A DNA stretch of 8,013 nucleotides from Clostridia bacterium (GCA_900770185.1 CAAGJM010000039.1:1-8013), one strand, 5' to 3'; positions 1-5,931 are shown, counted from the stretch's first letter. The notes: generated by a model from the letters alone, not told the origin. Program-made: numbers and translations.

Positions 1-232
1 GTAGGCGCATATAAAGTGCGGCGTTCCGCCTAGACCCTTCGCTCATCGCTCAGGGTGACGGGATAATTGTCATTCTGAACGCAGTGAAGAAGTCTTACGC
101 GGAAGCGTCTGCCGTCGATTACTTTTTGTAAGCCGCCTTTATTCAGCCGCCGCTTTCGTTTCCACGAGATATTTCGCTTCGCTCAATATGACACTACTCT
201 CGTCATGTTGAGCGCAGTCGAAACATCCAGCC
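1..232. repeat. 232-bp direct repeat, copy 1 (may extend left of the window)
   Basis: This stretch recurs 232 bases downstream; roughly the first 107 bases of both copies are identical. It holds four short hairpin units of one family, in alternating orientation: 33-59 (minus), 69-96 (plus), 166-192 (minus) and 202-228 (plus). Read in one orientation they share GTCA, three variable bases, TGAgCG, a purine-rich loop, GAA, three variable bases and TC. The variable arms pair with each other: ACCCT/AGGGT, TTCT/AGAA, ATATT/AATAT and ATGTT/AACAT. The start of the unit also has TAGGCG and CGCCTA able to pair (2-7 with 27-32 approximately). There is no open reading frame of note. Family resemblance is to dispersed palindromic (REP/MITE-like) intergenic repeats; I cannot name a catalogued family. 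Confidence 0.9.
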
Positions 233-426
233 GTAGGCGCATATAAAGTGCGGCGTTCCGCCTAGACCCTTCGCTCATCGCTCAGGGTGACGGGATAATT
301 GTCATTCTGAACGCAGTGAAGAAGTCTTACGCGGAAGCGGCCATCTTCGATTGCTTTTTGTAAGCCGCCTTTATTCGGCCGCCGCTTTCGTTTCCACGAG
401 ATATTTCGCTCCGCTCAATATGACAC
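233..426. repeat. 232-bp direct repeat, copy 2 (truncated)
   Basis: This second copy carries hairpin units at 265-291, 301-328 and 398-424 but lacks the fourth one; identity stops after GACAC near 426. Differences from copy 1 cluster in a short segment around 339-345, plus scattered single changes. One of these falls in the loop of the third hairpin (TTCG to CCG) and leaves the stem intact. The truncation suggests either that the array ends here or that recombination joined it to flanking sequence. Confidence 0.88.
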
Positions 427-624
427 ACGTTGTCATTCGCTTCTATCTAAACGGCAAAACACCCAAGTGCGAAAGCAAAATTTTAACGCCCGTCAGAACG
501 AGGCATTCACTTTTTCAACGCCCTTTTTAAAGGCTTCGATAATCATCTTAACGCCTAACCCTAACGACAGTACATTTTACCACCGCGCGCGTCGTTAGTC
601 AAGTTAAACGAATATAAACCGCGA
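427..624. other. Intergenic region without a clear gene
   Basis: About 200 bases lie between the repeat and the Rrf2 stop codon. They contain a leftward promoter (574-602) and an inverted repeat (561-598). A possible minus-strand mini-ORF of 17 codons (546 down to 493, beginning MIIEAFKKG) has only a weak ribosome binding site. It could be a leader peptide, the stump of a gene cut by the repeat, or chance. No terminator for the iron-sulfur operon is visible: the inverted repeat is not followed by a T run. Confidence 0.5.
574..602 (-). promoter_or_regulatory. Predicted leftward sigma-70-type promoter overlapping an inverted repeat
   Basis: On the minus strand TTGACT (602-597) is followed by exactly 17 bases and TAAAAT (579-574). 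A perfect 8-bp inverted repeat, CTAACGAC at 561-568 and GTCGTTAG at 591-598, overlaps the -35 end on one side and the expected start site (about 567) on the other. Its half-sites are 30 bases apart, close to three helical turns. That layout suits a repressor contacting both half-sites, but the regulator is unknown. The transcript would run into the 232-bp repeats. Confidence 0.5.
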
Positions 625-1017
625 TTAAAGCAATTCTTTCAGCGTTTTACCCTTTAAATAATCGGTTATCACCTTATAGAACTCTTTCCACATAGGGAAG
701 GTTTTGCACTCGCATTCGCGCGGGCAATCGGTTTCGCCGCTGACGCAACCGACGGGGGCAAGGTCACCCTCGACAAGGCTTAAAATTTCAAACAAAGTGT
801 ATTCTTCGGGTTTTTTAGTGAGCCTGTATCCGCCGCCCAGTCCGCGCACGCCCTCCACAAGCCCGCCCTTTACAAGCAGCGGCATAATTTGTTCCATATA
901 CTTTTTTGAAACGCCCTGACGGGCGGCAACGTCTTTCATAGGCGTGTATAAGCTTCCTGCCGCCGCCATATCCGCCATTACCCTTAAAGCGTATCTTCCT
1001 TTCGTAGACACTATCAT
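625..1017 (-). CDS. iscR: Rrf2-family iron-sulfur regulator, IscR-like
   Basis: A 130-aa transcriptional regulator. The N-terminus (MIVSTKGRYALRVM) is the typical Rrf2 opening, and residues about 25-66 form the winged helix-turn-helix with the VRGLGGGY wing. Cysteines at 91, 98, 102 and 104 lie where IscR proteins carry their cluster ligands (E. coli IscR uses Cys92, Cys98, Cys104 and His107), so a [2Fe-2S] or similar cluster is likely bound. The length is somewhat short of E. coli IscR but usual for the clostridial members. The ATG is preceded by AAGGGGAG (1032-1025) seven bases upstream. It is the last gene of the iscS-iscU-iscR unit, 59 bases after iscU, and presumably represses that unit through the dyad at 2921-2939. 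CymR-type cysteine regulators are relatives, but the cysteine cluster favours IscR. Confidence 0.88.
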   Translation of the reverse strand: MIVSTKGRYALRVMADMAAAGSLYTPMKDVAARQGVSKKYMEQIMPLLVKGGLVEGVRGLGGGYRLTKKPEEYTLFEILSLVEGDLAPVGCVSGETDCPRECECKTFPMWKEFYKVITDYLKGKTLKELL

Positions 1018-1076
1018 TTTATCACTCCCCTTGTAATTAAAAAAAGTTAATCAATCAAACTATACGGCGTGATTTA

Positions 1077-1523
1077 TTACTTCGCTATCCCCGCGTCGCA
1101 CCCGTGGGAACATTCCGCCTTTTTACTGAACAACGCTTTGTCGTAAGCAACGTTATGCTTATCGTAATAATCTTTTATAGCCGACTTAATCGCCTCTTCC
1201 GCAAGAACCGAACAGTGCATTTTATATGCGGGCAGACCGTCCAACGCTTCCGCAACCGCTTTGTTTGTGAGTGCCAACGCTTCCGAAAGCGGCTTACCCT
1301 TAATAAGCTCGGTCGCCATAGAACTCGAAGCGATCGCCGAGCCGCAACCGAACGTTTCGAACTTGACGTCGGATATAATATCGCCGTCTATTTTAAGATA
1401 AATTTTCATTATATCGCCGCACTTAGCGTTGCCTACTTCGCCGACGCCGTCGGGGTTTTCAATCACGCCGACGTTGCGGGGGTTTCTGAAATGGTCCATA
1501 ACCTTTTCGCTGTATAAAGCCAT
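1077..1523 (-). CDS. iscU: Iron-sulfur cluster scaffold protein IscU (NifU N-terminal type)
   Basis: A 148-aa cytoplasmic scaffold on which [2Fe-2S] and [4Fe-4S] clusters are built from sulfur delivered by IscS. The three conserved cluster cysteines are visible: Cys35 in AKCGD with Asp37, Cys60 in TFGCGSA, and Cys104 in KMHCSVLAEEA next to His103. The segment before Cys104 reads GLPAYK rather than the LPPVK that HscA recognises in proteobacterial IscU, and no hscA or hscB lies nearby, so chaperone-assisted release as in E. coli is not indicated. An unusual C-terminal tail adds ECSHGC (residues 137-142) with two more cysteines and a histidine. The ATG has AAAGGAG (1537-1531) seven bases upstream. 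It lies 99 bases after iscS in the same transcription unit. Confidence 0.95.
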   Translation of the reverse strand: MALYSEKVMDHFRNPRNVGVIENPDGVGEVGNAKCGDIMKIYLKIDGDIISDVKFETFGCGSAIASSSMATELIKGKPLSEALALTNKAVAEALDGLPAYKMHCSVLAEEAIKSAIKDYYDKHNVAYDKALFSKKAECSHGCDAGIAK

Positions 1524-1557
1524 AATAATTCTCCTTTCAGTTTTTTTAAAAGCGTTC

Positions 1558-1611
1558 AGCCGAGTTGTTTTTGAGCCGCTTTAAGGCTTTACGGGGTTTG
1601 CCCGCTCGGCT
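1558..1611 (-). promoter_or_regulatory. Possible three-way-junction RNA structure between iscS and iscU
   Basis: A 7-bp outer stem pairs AGCCGAG (1558-1564) with CTCGGCT (1605-1611). It encloses two 4-bp hairpins: AGCC 1574-1577 with GGCT 1585-1588 (7-base loop), and CGGG 1592-1595 with CCCG 1601-1604 (5-base loop) directly abutting the outer stem. It lies in the 99-base gap, ahead of the iscU ribosome binding site. It may affect mRNA processing or the relative output of iscS and iscU. The inner stems are short, so chance pairing is possible. Confidence 0.35.
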
Positions 1612-1622
1612 AAGCGCGGTGT

Positions 1623-2810
1623 TTACAAAACGTATTCGCGCTTGCCATCCTTTAAATCTCTCCACACGGGGGACATTTCGCGCAGGTATTCAACGACTTT
1701 AGGCACAACTTTTAAAATATAGTTTATCTCTTCCATAGTGTTGTACTCGCAGATAGATAAGCGAAGCGAGCCGTGCGCCACGTCGTGCACCCTGCCGATC
1801 GCGAGCAAAACGTGGCTCGGGTCGAGCGAGCCCGAAGTACAAGCAGACCCCGACGAAGCGCAAATGCCTTTATCGCTTAATAAAAGCAACAAACTTTCGC
1901 CCTCTATACCCTCAAAGCAAAAACTTACGTTGCCCGAAAGCCTGTTTACCCTTGCCCCGTTAAGCGCGGAGTGGGGAATTTTTTCAAGCCCCGCAATGAG
2001 TTTATCGCGCATGGCGGCGACTTTTTTGTTGTTTTCGTCAAGGTTTTTAAGCGACTCTTTAAGGGCGACCGCCATAGAGATTATCCCCGGCAAGTTTTCC
2101 GTTCCGCCGCGTTTGCCGCGCTCCTGCGCGCCGCCCTCGATGACGTTCACAAGGTTTACGCCCCGTCTTGCGTACAACACTCCGACCCCTTTCGAGCCGT
2201 GGAATTTGTGCGCCGAAAGCGACAGCATATCAATATTTTCCGCCTTAACGTCTATTTTTATATGCCCCGCCGCCTGCACCGCGTCGGTATGAAACAAAAC
2301 GCCCTTTTCTTTGCACACCGCGCCTATTTCTTTTATGGGCATAACGGTGCCGATTTCGTTATTCGCATACATAACCGTAACTAAACAAGTGTCGCTTCTT
2401 ATTGCGTTTTTAACCTGCTCGGCAGTGACGTTGCCCTCTTTATCAACGGGCAAAAGTTCGACATCGAAGCCGTACTTTTTAAGTTTTTCAAGAGTGTGAA
2501 GGACGGCGTGATGCTCGATTGCCGTAGATATAACGTGCTTTTTGCCCTTTCTTTCGCCCATAGCGGCGGCAGATAAAATAGCCTGGTTGTCCGCTTCGCT
2601 CCCGCCCGACGTAAAGTATATTTCGTTAGGCTCTGCGTTAAAGCACGCGGCTATATCCGCGCGCGCCTTGTCAAGCGCTTCTTTGGCGGTTTGCCCCACT
2701 ATATGAAGGCTTGACGGGTTGCCGTAAGTTTGTTTTGCCGCTTCAACCATTGCGTTTAACGCGCTTTCGCTCATCTTTGTAGTGGCGGCGTTGTCTGCGT
2801 ATACGAACAT
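1623..2810 (-). CDS. iscS: Cysteine desulfurase IscS/NifS
   Basis: A 395-aa PLP-dependent enzyme that converts L-cysteine to L-alanine and passes the sulfur, as a persulfide, to IscU and probably to tRNA thiolation enzymes. Visible hallmarks are the N-terminal YADNAATTK, the cofactor-stacking histidine in EHHAV (100-101), the HTDAVQ motif (Asp176, Gln179), the PLP-binding lysine in SAHKFHG (Lys202), RGGTEN (234-239), and the mobile catalytic cysteine in SSGSACTSG (Cys324). These place it in group I (IscS/NifS) rather than the SufS group. Its length matches the family. The ATG has GGAGG (2822-2818) seven bases upstream. It is the first gene of the unit, behind a 129-base leader and the promoter at 2946-2974. 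Whether it is called iscS or nifS is a matter of naming; iscU and the IscR-like regulator favour iscS. Confidence 0.96.
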   Translation of the reverse strand: MFVYADNAATTKMSESALNAMVEAAKQTYGNPSSLHIVGQTAKEALDKARADIAACFNAEPNEIYFTSGGSEADNQAILSAAAMGERKGKKHVISTAIEHHAVLHTLEKLKKYGFDVELLPVDKEGNVTAEQVKNAIRSDTCLVTVMYANNEIGTVMPIKEIGAVCKEKGVLFHTDAVQAAGHIKIDVKAENIDMLSLSAHKFHGSKGVGVLYARRGVNLVNVIEGGAQERGKRGGTENLPGIISMAVALKESLKNLDENNKKVAAMRDKLIAGLEKIPHSALNGARVNRLSGNVSFCFEGIEGESLLLLLSDKGICASSGSACTSGSLDPSHVLLAIGRVHDVAHGSLRLSICEYNTMEEINYILKVVPKVVEYLREMSPVWRDLKDGKREYVL

Positions 2811-2940
2811 AATTATTCCTCCGCTAAAACGGCTTTATCGGGAACGTTTTTTAAAATTCCAATTAAATGGATTTTAGTTGTTTAAACGTAAGCCCCGCCG
2901 TCTTTTTTAATTATCCTTTAACCTACCGTTTTAGTAGGTA
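2811..2940 (-). promoter_or_regulatory. Long 5' leader of the iscS transcript
   Basis: From the expected start near 2939 the untranslated leader is about 129 bases, long for a simple operon. It can form two hairpins: an AAAATTCCA/TGGATTTT pairing around 2853-2876 with one bulge, and AAAACG (2826-2831) with CGTTTT (2845-2850) just ahead of the ribosome binding site. I recognise no known riboswitch. Confidence 0.4.
2921..2939. promoter_or_regulatory. Dyad operator at the iscS start site, probable IscR-like binding site
   Basis: ACCTAC (2921-2926) and GTAGGT (2934-2939) form a perfect 6-bp inverted repeat with a 7-base spacer, covering about +1 to +19 of the iscS transcript. That is a classic repressor position. 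The 10-mer ACCGTTTTAG that runs through the spacer (2925-2934) is repeated at 2954-2963, inside the promoter spacer, suggesting a second, weaker site. Assignment to the Rrf2 regulator in the same operon is inference. Confidence 0.6.
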
Positions 2941-2945
2941 AATAT

Positions 2946-2974
2946 AATATAACACCGTTTTAGCTTGCTGTCAA
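2946..2974 (-). promoter_or_regulatory. Promoter of the iscS-iscU-iscR operon
   Basis: On the minus strand the consensus TTGACA (2974-2969) is followed by 17 bases and TATATT (2951-2946). The start of transcription is expected near 2939. It is a near-consensus housekeeping promoter, so regulation would have to come from repression at the overlapping operator. Confidence 0.8.
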
Positions 2975-3025
2975 CAATATTTTCGACGGTTTTTAAAAAA
3001 AACATGCCGCTACCGAAGCCATGCC

Positions 3026-3058
3026 AAAAAGTACGCCGCGGGTAGATTTCCCGCGGCG
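3026..3058 (-). terminator. Rho-independent terminator after the acetyltransferase gene
   Basis: CGCCGCGGG (3034-3042) and CCCGCGGCG (3050-3058) form a perfect GC-rich 9-bp stem with a 7-base loop. On the minus strand the stem is followed by TAC and five T (3030-3026). It lies eight bases after the acetyltransferase stop codon and separates it from the iscS promoter. Confidence 0.9.
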
Positions 3059-3065
3059 CAATGCT

Positions 3066-3557
3066 TTAAAGAGTTACGTAGTATAAGCAAATGTTTTCAA
3101 ACTTGCCGTTTTTCAAGCGGAACCCGCCCGGGATAACGCCCAAAAGGTTAAACCCTAACTTTTCGTAAAGTTTGCGGGCGCGCTCGTTCGTTTCGACGAC
3201 GGCGTTGAACTGCAATATTTTAAAGCCGTGTTCACGCGCTTTTTGCAAGCAATCTTTAACCAGACTTTCGCCCACCCCTTGTCCGCGCGCCGCGCTCGAC
3301 ACGCAGTAACTCGCGTTCGCGATATGACCGCATCTGCCGACGTTGTTGGGGTGCAGAATATAAAGCCCTAAAACTTCGCCCGTTTCCGCGCTTTCGGCAA
3401 CGGCAACGTAGGTTTGCGCGTTAAAAAACGCCTCGCCGCCGTCTATCGTAAGCGGTTCTTCCTGCGGGAAAGCCACGCCCTCAAAAACTACTTCGTTCCA
3501 AATATCTATCGCCTTTTTAAGGTCTGTTTTTTCTATCTTACGGACGATAACGCTCAT
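3066..3557 (-). CDS. GNAT-family N-acetyltransferase
   Basis: A 163-aa single-domain acetyl-CoA-dependent acyltransferase, predicted cytoplasmic. The acetyl-CoA pyrophosphate loop is clear: ARGQGVG at 90-96 (the R/Q-x-x-G-x-G/A motif), followed by a long helix. The family's C-terminal block follows as VVETNERARKLYEKLGF (120-136), with Asn124 and Tyr131 in their usual places. The segment HPNNVGRCGH (69-78) and the ending IPGGFRLKNG resemble a subgroup acting on small molecules or amino-acid analogues, but the substrate cannot be read from the sequence. The ATG has AAAAGGGG (3570-3563) five bases upstream. It is monocistronic, with its own promoter and terminator, and divergent from the esterase gene. 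Confidence 0.88.
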   Translation of the reverse strand: MSVIVRKIEKTDLKKAIDIWNEVVFEGVAFPQEEPLTIDGGEAFFNAQTYVAVAESAETGEVLGLYILHPNNVGRCGHIANASYCVSSAARGQGVGESLVKDCLQKAREHGFKILQFNAVVETNERARKLYEKLGFNLLGVIPGGFRLKNGKFENICLYYVTL

Positions 3558-3570
3558 AAAAACCCCTTTT

Positions 3571-3597
3571 AGTTAAGCGGCAAGCCGCCGCTTAACT
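3571..3597 (-). promoter_or_regulatory. 11-bp perfect palindrome at the start of the acetyltransferase mRNA
   Basis: AGTTAAGCGGC (3571-3581) and GCCGCTTAACT (3587-3597) are perfect inverted repeats around a 5-base loop. The expected transcription start is about 3598, so the mRNA would begin with this hairpin, which ends just before the ribosome binding site. It may be a repressor operator, an mRNA-stabilising 5' stem, or both. There is no T run on either side, so it is not a terminator. Confidence 0.7.
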
Positions 3598-3604
3598 AAC
3601 GATG

Positions 3605-3633
3605 ATTTTAATACTTTTAAAACGGCTTGTAAA
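3605..3633 (-). promoter_or_regulatory. Promoter of the acetyltransferase gene
   Basis: On the minus strand TTTACA (3633-3628), a 17-base spacer and TAAAAT (3610-3605). The start site is expected near 3598, immediately before the palindrome. Confidence 0.75.
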
Positions 3634-3667
3634 GTGTTTTCAACCAAAGCCGACGGGCTAAGTTTAA

Positions 3668-3684
3668 AACGAAACGCTTTCGTT
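3668..3684. promoter_or_regulatory. Dyad with LacI/CcpA-like appearance between the divergent promoters
   Basis: AACGAAA (3668-3674), CGC, and TTTCGTT (3678-3684) form a perfect 7-bp dyad. The AAACGCTTT core resembles operators of LacI-family proteins, including catabolite-response elements, which would suit a carbohydrate-esterase gene. It lies upstream of both the acetyltransferase promoter and the likely esterase promoter. The regulator is not in the window and the assignment is a guess. Confidence 0.35.
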
Positions 3685-3702
3685 ATATTTAAAATAACTT
3701 TT

Positions 3703-3731
3703 ATTATATTTATTTTTCAATTTGTTATGAT
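3703..3731 (+). promoter_or_regulatory. Weak candidate promoter of the esterase lipoprotein gene
   Basis: TATGAT at 3726-3731 is a good -10 box. The -35 region (around 3703-3708, ATTATA) is poor, so activation by a regulator or a different start is possible. The leader that would follow contains a 6-bp hairpin, GCGGGC 3754-3759 with GCCCGC 3768-3773, just ahead of the AAAGGGA ribosome binding site (3778-3784). Confidence 0.35.
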
Positions 3732-3791
3732 AAACTTAATTCAATAAACGTACGCGGGCGAAATTCAGCCCGCAGATAAAGGGATAATATT

Positions 3792-5696
3792 ATGAAAAAG
3801 CGAATTTTAGCGGCGATTATCGCGCTTGCTCTCGTTTTAGGCTTAACGGCGTGCAACGATTCGGGAAGCGGCGGCAATAACGGCGGCGACAAAAAGTCGT
3901 CCGTTATAACTATCCATAGCGGCGGTAAGCAAGTTACCAAACTAAGCGCGCTTAAAGGGCAAAAAGTCGATATAGAAGCGGTTTTCGGCGATTCCGCCGA
4001 CACGACGACCAAGTGGCAAAGCTCTGACGAAAGCGTGGTTAAAGTGCGCGTTCCGAAAAGCATGCTTTCGCGTAAAGCCGAGCTTTCGGCTGTCGGCGCG
4101 GGGACGGCAACCGTAACCGCAACCGCAAAAAACGGAGACAAAGCGACGGTAGAAGTAACCGTGTCGGAAGCGACTTTGCAAGCGATTTTATCCGCAAAAA
4201 CGCTTTATCTCGACGGCGGCGGAAAAATTAGATATTCCGACCTGTTTACCGCAACCCCCGCGGGCGTAAATATCTTATGCTCCGTTTCGGACAGCGCGAT
4301 ATTAAAAGCCGAAAACGGCGAAATAACCCCGCTTAAAGCAGGCGTTGCAACGGTTACCGCTAAGTTGGAAGGCGTGTCGGGCGTTTCCGCGCAAACGGAA
4401 ATCACGGTTAAAGATAGCCCGCTTTACTTAACGGCAAGCGAAATAACCGTTGCGGTCGGCGGCGAAGAAGATATCCCCGTCGTCGCGGATATCGTTTACA
4501 CCGTTACAATTGAAAACGAAACCGTCGCCAAAGCGGAGAACGGCAAAATAAAAGGCGTTTCCCTCGGCACGACCAAAGCAAAAATAACGGGCGGCAATAT
4601 CGAGCGCGAACTAACTATAACAGTGGTTGAAAAATTGTTAAACGGCATATCCGCGGCGGACGAAACGGTTGAAGATTACGTTAAGTACGACGGAAGAAGA
4701 TATTATAATTCGAGCGAAAAATCCGAAAGGTTTATGTACGGCGCAGCGGGCTTTGAAGCGACTTTTTACGGCACCGAGTTAAAGGCAAGTTTAACTAATC
4801 AAAGCATATCGGCGGGTTACGTAACCGAAATTCAGGTGTTATTAGACGGCGAAAAGGTTCCGACGATTGACGCAAACGCGCGCAAAATAGTTTTGGATAA
4901 AGGCACAAAAGCAAGCGAATATACGATTGTAAGCGGGCTTACCGCAGGAAAGCATACCGTTAAGGTTTTAAAGCGCGACTCTTATATCGCCGGCGCAAGG
5001 CGGCTTGACGAATTCGGTTTCGTTTCCCTTAAAACGGACGGATATTTATATAAGCAGGACAAAACCGCTAATGAAAAGCGGTATAAAATCGACGTGTACG
5101 GCGACAGCATCACCGCAGGCTACGGCAACCTTGGGGGCGCGGGGGTCACAAGCGAAAACACCAACGCGCTTTTAACCTACGCTTACCGCATAGCCGAAAA
5201 CTTAGACGCGGATATAAACACGCAGGGCAACAGCGGCTGGGGCGTTTATATCGGAAGCGACGGCACCACGAATGCCGATCGCGTCTATTATAATAAAGCA
5301 ACCCGCCTTCACGGGCAAACTTCAACCGAGTGGGATTTCAGCAAATATCAGGCTGATTTAGTCATTATTAACTTAGGCGAAAACGACAGCGCGGGCGTTG
5401 GTAAAGGCTCTTACGACCCTGAAGATTTTAAAAACTATTACAGGCAGATGATCGCTTCGCTTAAAGAAAAAATGCCGAACGCAAAATTCTTGCTTACTCT
5501 CGGAATGATGAGCCACGGGCGCGTCGGCAACGACGTTAAAACTCTTGCCGAAAGCTACGGCGAAACGGGCGGCGTATACTTCTATCTTCTCAGCAATTAC
5601 GGATGTCACAGCGAAAACGGTCACCCCACCGTCGACGCACACATAAAGTCCGGCAACGACCTTACCGCATTCATTCGCGAAAATATTTTAAAGTAG
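3792..5696 (+). CDS. Secreted lipoprotein: Ig-like repeats, CE2-type jelly roll and SGNH esterase domain
   Basis: A 634-aa surface lipoprotein, probably a carbohydrate (acetyl-xylan-type) esterase. The signal peptide MKKRILAAIIALALVLG ends in the lipobox LTAC with lipidated Cys21, followed by a Gly/Ser/Asn linker. Residues about 38-124, 128-207 and 210-279 are three Ig-like (BIG2-type) regions with repeated AGTATVTAT-like strands. Residues about 290-415 resemble the N-terminal jelly roll of carbohydrate esterase family 2 (RFMYGAAGFEATFYG, GLTAGKHTVKVLKR). Residues about 430-632 are the SGNH hydrolase: nucleophile Ser439 in VYGDSITAGYG, Asn531 in LGEND, and His611 in ENGHPTVDAH. The position that holds Asp in most SGNH triads is Glu608, which fits CE2 enzymes that work with a Ser-His dyad. 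It is transcribed alone. The ATG has AAAGGGA eight bases upstream. The exact substrate is not determined. Confidence 0.9.
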   Translation: MKKRILAAIIALALVLGLTACNDSGSGGNNGGDKKSSVITIHSGGKQVTKLSALKGQKVDIEAVFGDSADTTTKWQSSDESVVKVRVPKSMLSRKAELSAVGAGTATVTATAKNGDKATVEVTVSEATLQAILSAKTLYLDGGGKIRYSDLFTATPAGVNILCSVSDSAILKAENGEITPLKAGVATVTAKLEGVSGVSAQTEITVKDSPLYLTASEITVAVGGEEDIPVVADIVYTVTIENETVAKAENGKIKGVSLGTTKAKITGGNIERELTITVVEKLLNGISAADETVEDYVKYDGRRYYNSSEKSERFMYGAAGFEATFYGTELKASLTNQSISAGYVTEIQVLLDGEKVPTIDANARKIVLDKGTKASEYTIVSGLTAGKHTVKVLKRDSYIAGARRLDEFGFVSLKTDGYLYKQDKTANEKRYKIDVYGDSITAGYGNLGGAGVTSENTNALLTYAYRIAENLDADINTQGNSGWGVYIGSDGTTNADRVYYNKATRLHGQTSTEWDFSKYQADLVIINLGENDSAGVGKGSYDPEDFKNYYRQMIASLKEKMPNAKFLLTLGMMSHGRVGNDVKTLAESYGETGGVYFYLLSNYGCHSENGHPTVDAHIKSGNDLTAFIRENILK

Positions 5697-5769
5697 CAAC
5701 ATCCGCATTTTTAAAGAAAATCGGCTTTTATTACGCAGACAACGACGGCATTTAAAAATAAATGCAAAT

Positions 5770-5805
5770 AAAAAGGTTGGGTTACAATCGTAACCCAACC
5801 TTTTT
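5770..5805 (+). terminator. Rho-independent terminator after the esterase gene (bidirectional)
   Basis: A perfect 16-bp stem pairs 5770-5785 with 5790-5805 around the 4-base loop AATC. It begins with five A and ends with five T, so it can terminate on both strands. A smaller inverted repeat, GCATTT (5748-5753) with AAATGC (5760-5765), lies just before it. Confidence 0.92.
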
Positions 5806-5830
5806 CAATTCGTAAAAGTGCCCGCTTACA

Positions 5831-5930
5831 ACAACTTTTAACAGTTGTCATATTTGACGCAAGATAACAATCGTCGTTTTAACAAGACGGCATAAACGAC
5901 TACACAAGTTGCCGCGTAAGACAACAATTG
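5831..5930. repeat. Cluster of dyads and an imperfect direct repeat upstream of the HTH gene
   Basis: There are three elements. ACAACT (5831-5836) pairs with AGTTGT (5843-5848). GTCGTTT (5873-5879) pairs with AAACGAC (5894-5900). A 16-base imperfect direct repeat, CGCAAGATAACAATCG (5858-5873) and CGTAAGACAACAATTG (5915-5930), matches at 13 of 16 positions, and its second copy ends one base before the -35 box. This looks like an operator region, possibly for autoregulation by the HTH protein encoded next. Confidence 0.55.
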
Positions 5931-5931
5931 C

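Noticed and set aside
371..436. 21-codon minus-strand ORF entering the 232-bp repeat
   Set aside because: It is encoded mostly by the repeat hairpin, has no ribosome binding site and is no longer than expected by chance.
561..598. Terminator for the iron-sulfur operon
   Set aside because: The 8-bp inverted repeat has a 22-base loop and no T run after it. It overlaps a good promoter instead.
1104..1517. Long plus-strand reading frames opposite iscU, iscS and the esterase
   Set aside because: They are shadows of conserved genes. They lack ribosome binding sites, and the opposite frames hold recognisable family motifs.
1558..1611. tRNA or tRNA-like gene
   Set aside because: There is a 7-bp acceptor-like stem, but only two arms. 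There is no T-loop GTTCRA and no D-loop GG, and the arm spacing does not fit.
3571..3597. Terminator
   Set aside because: The stem is strong but neither strand has a T tract directly after it, and it lies at a transcript start.
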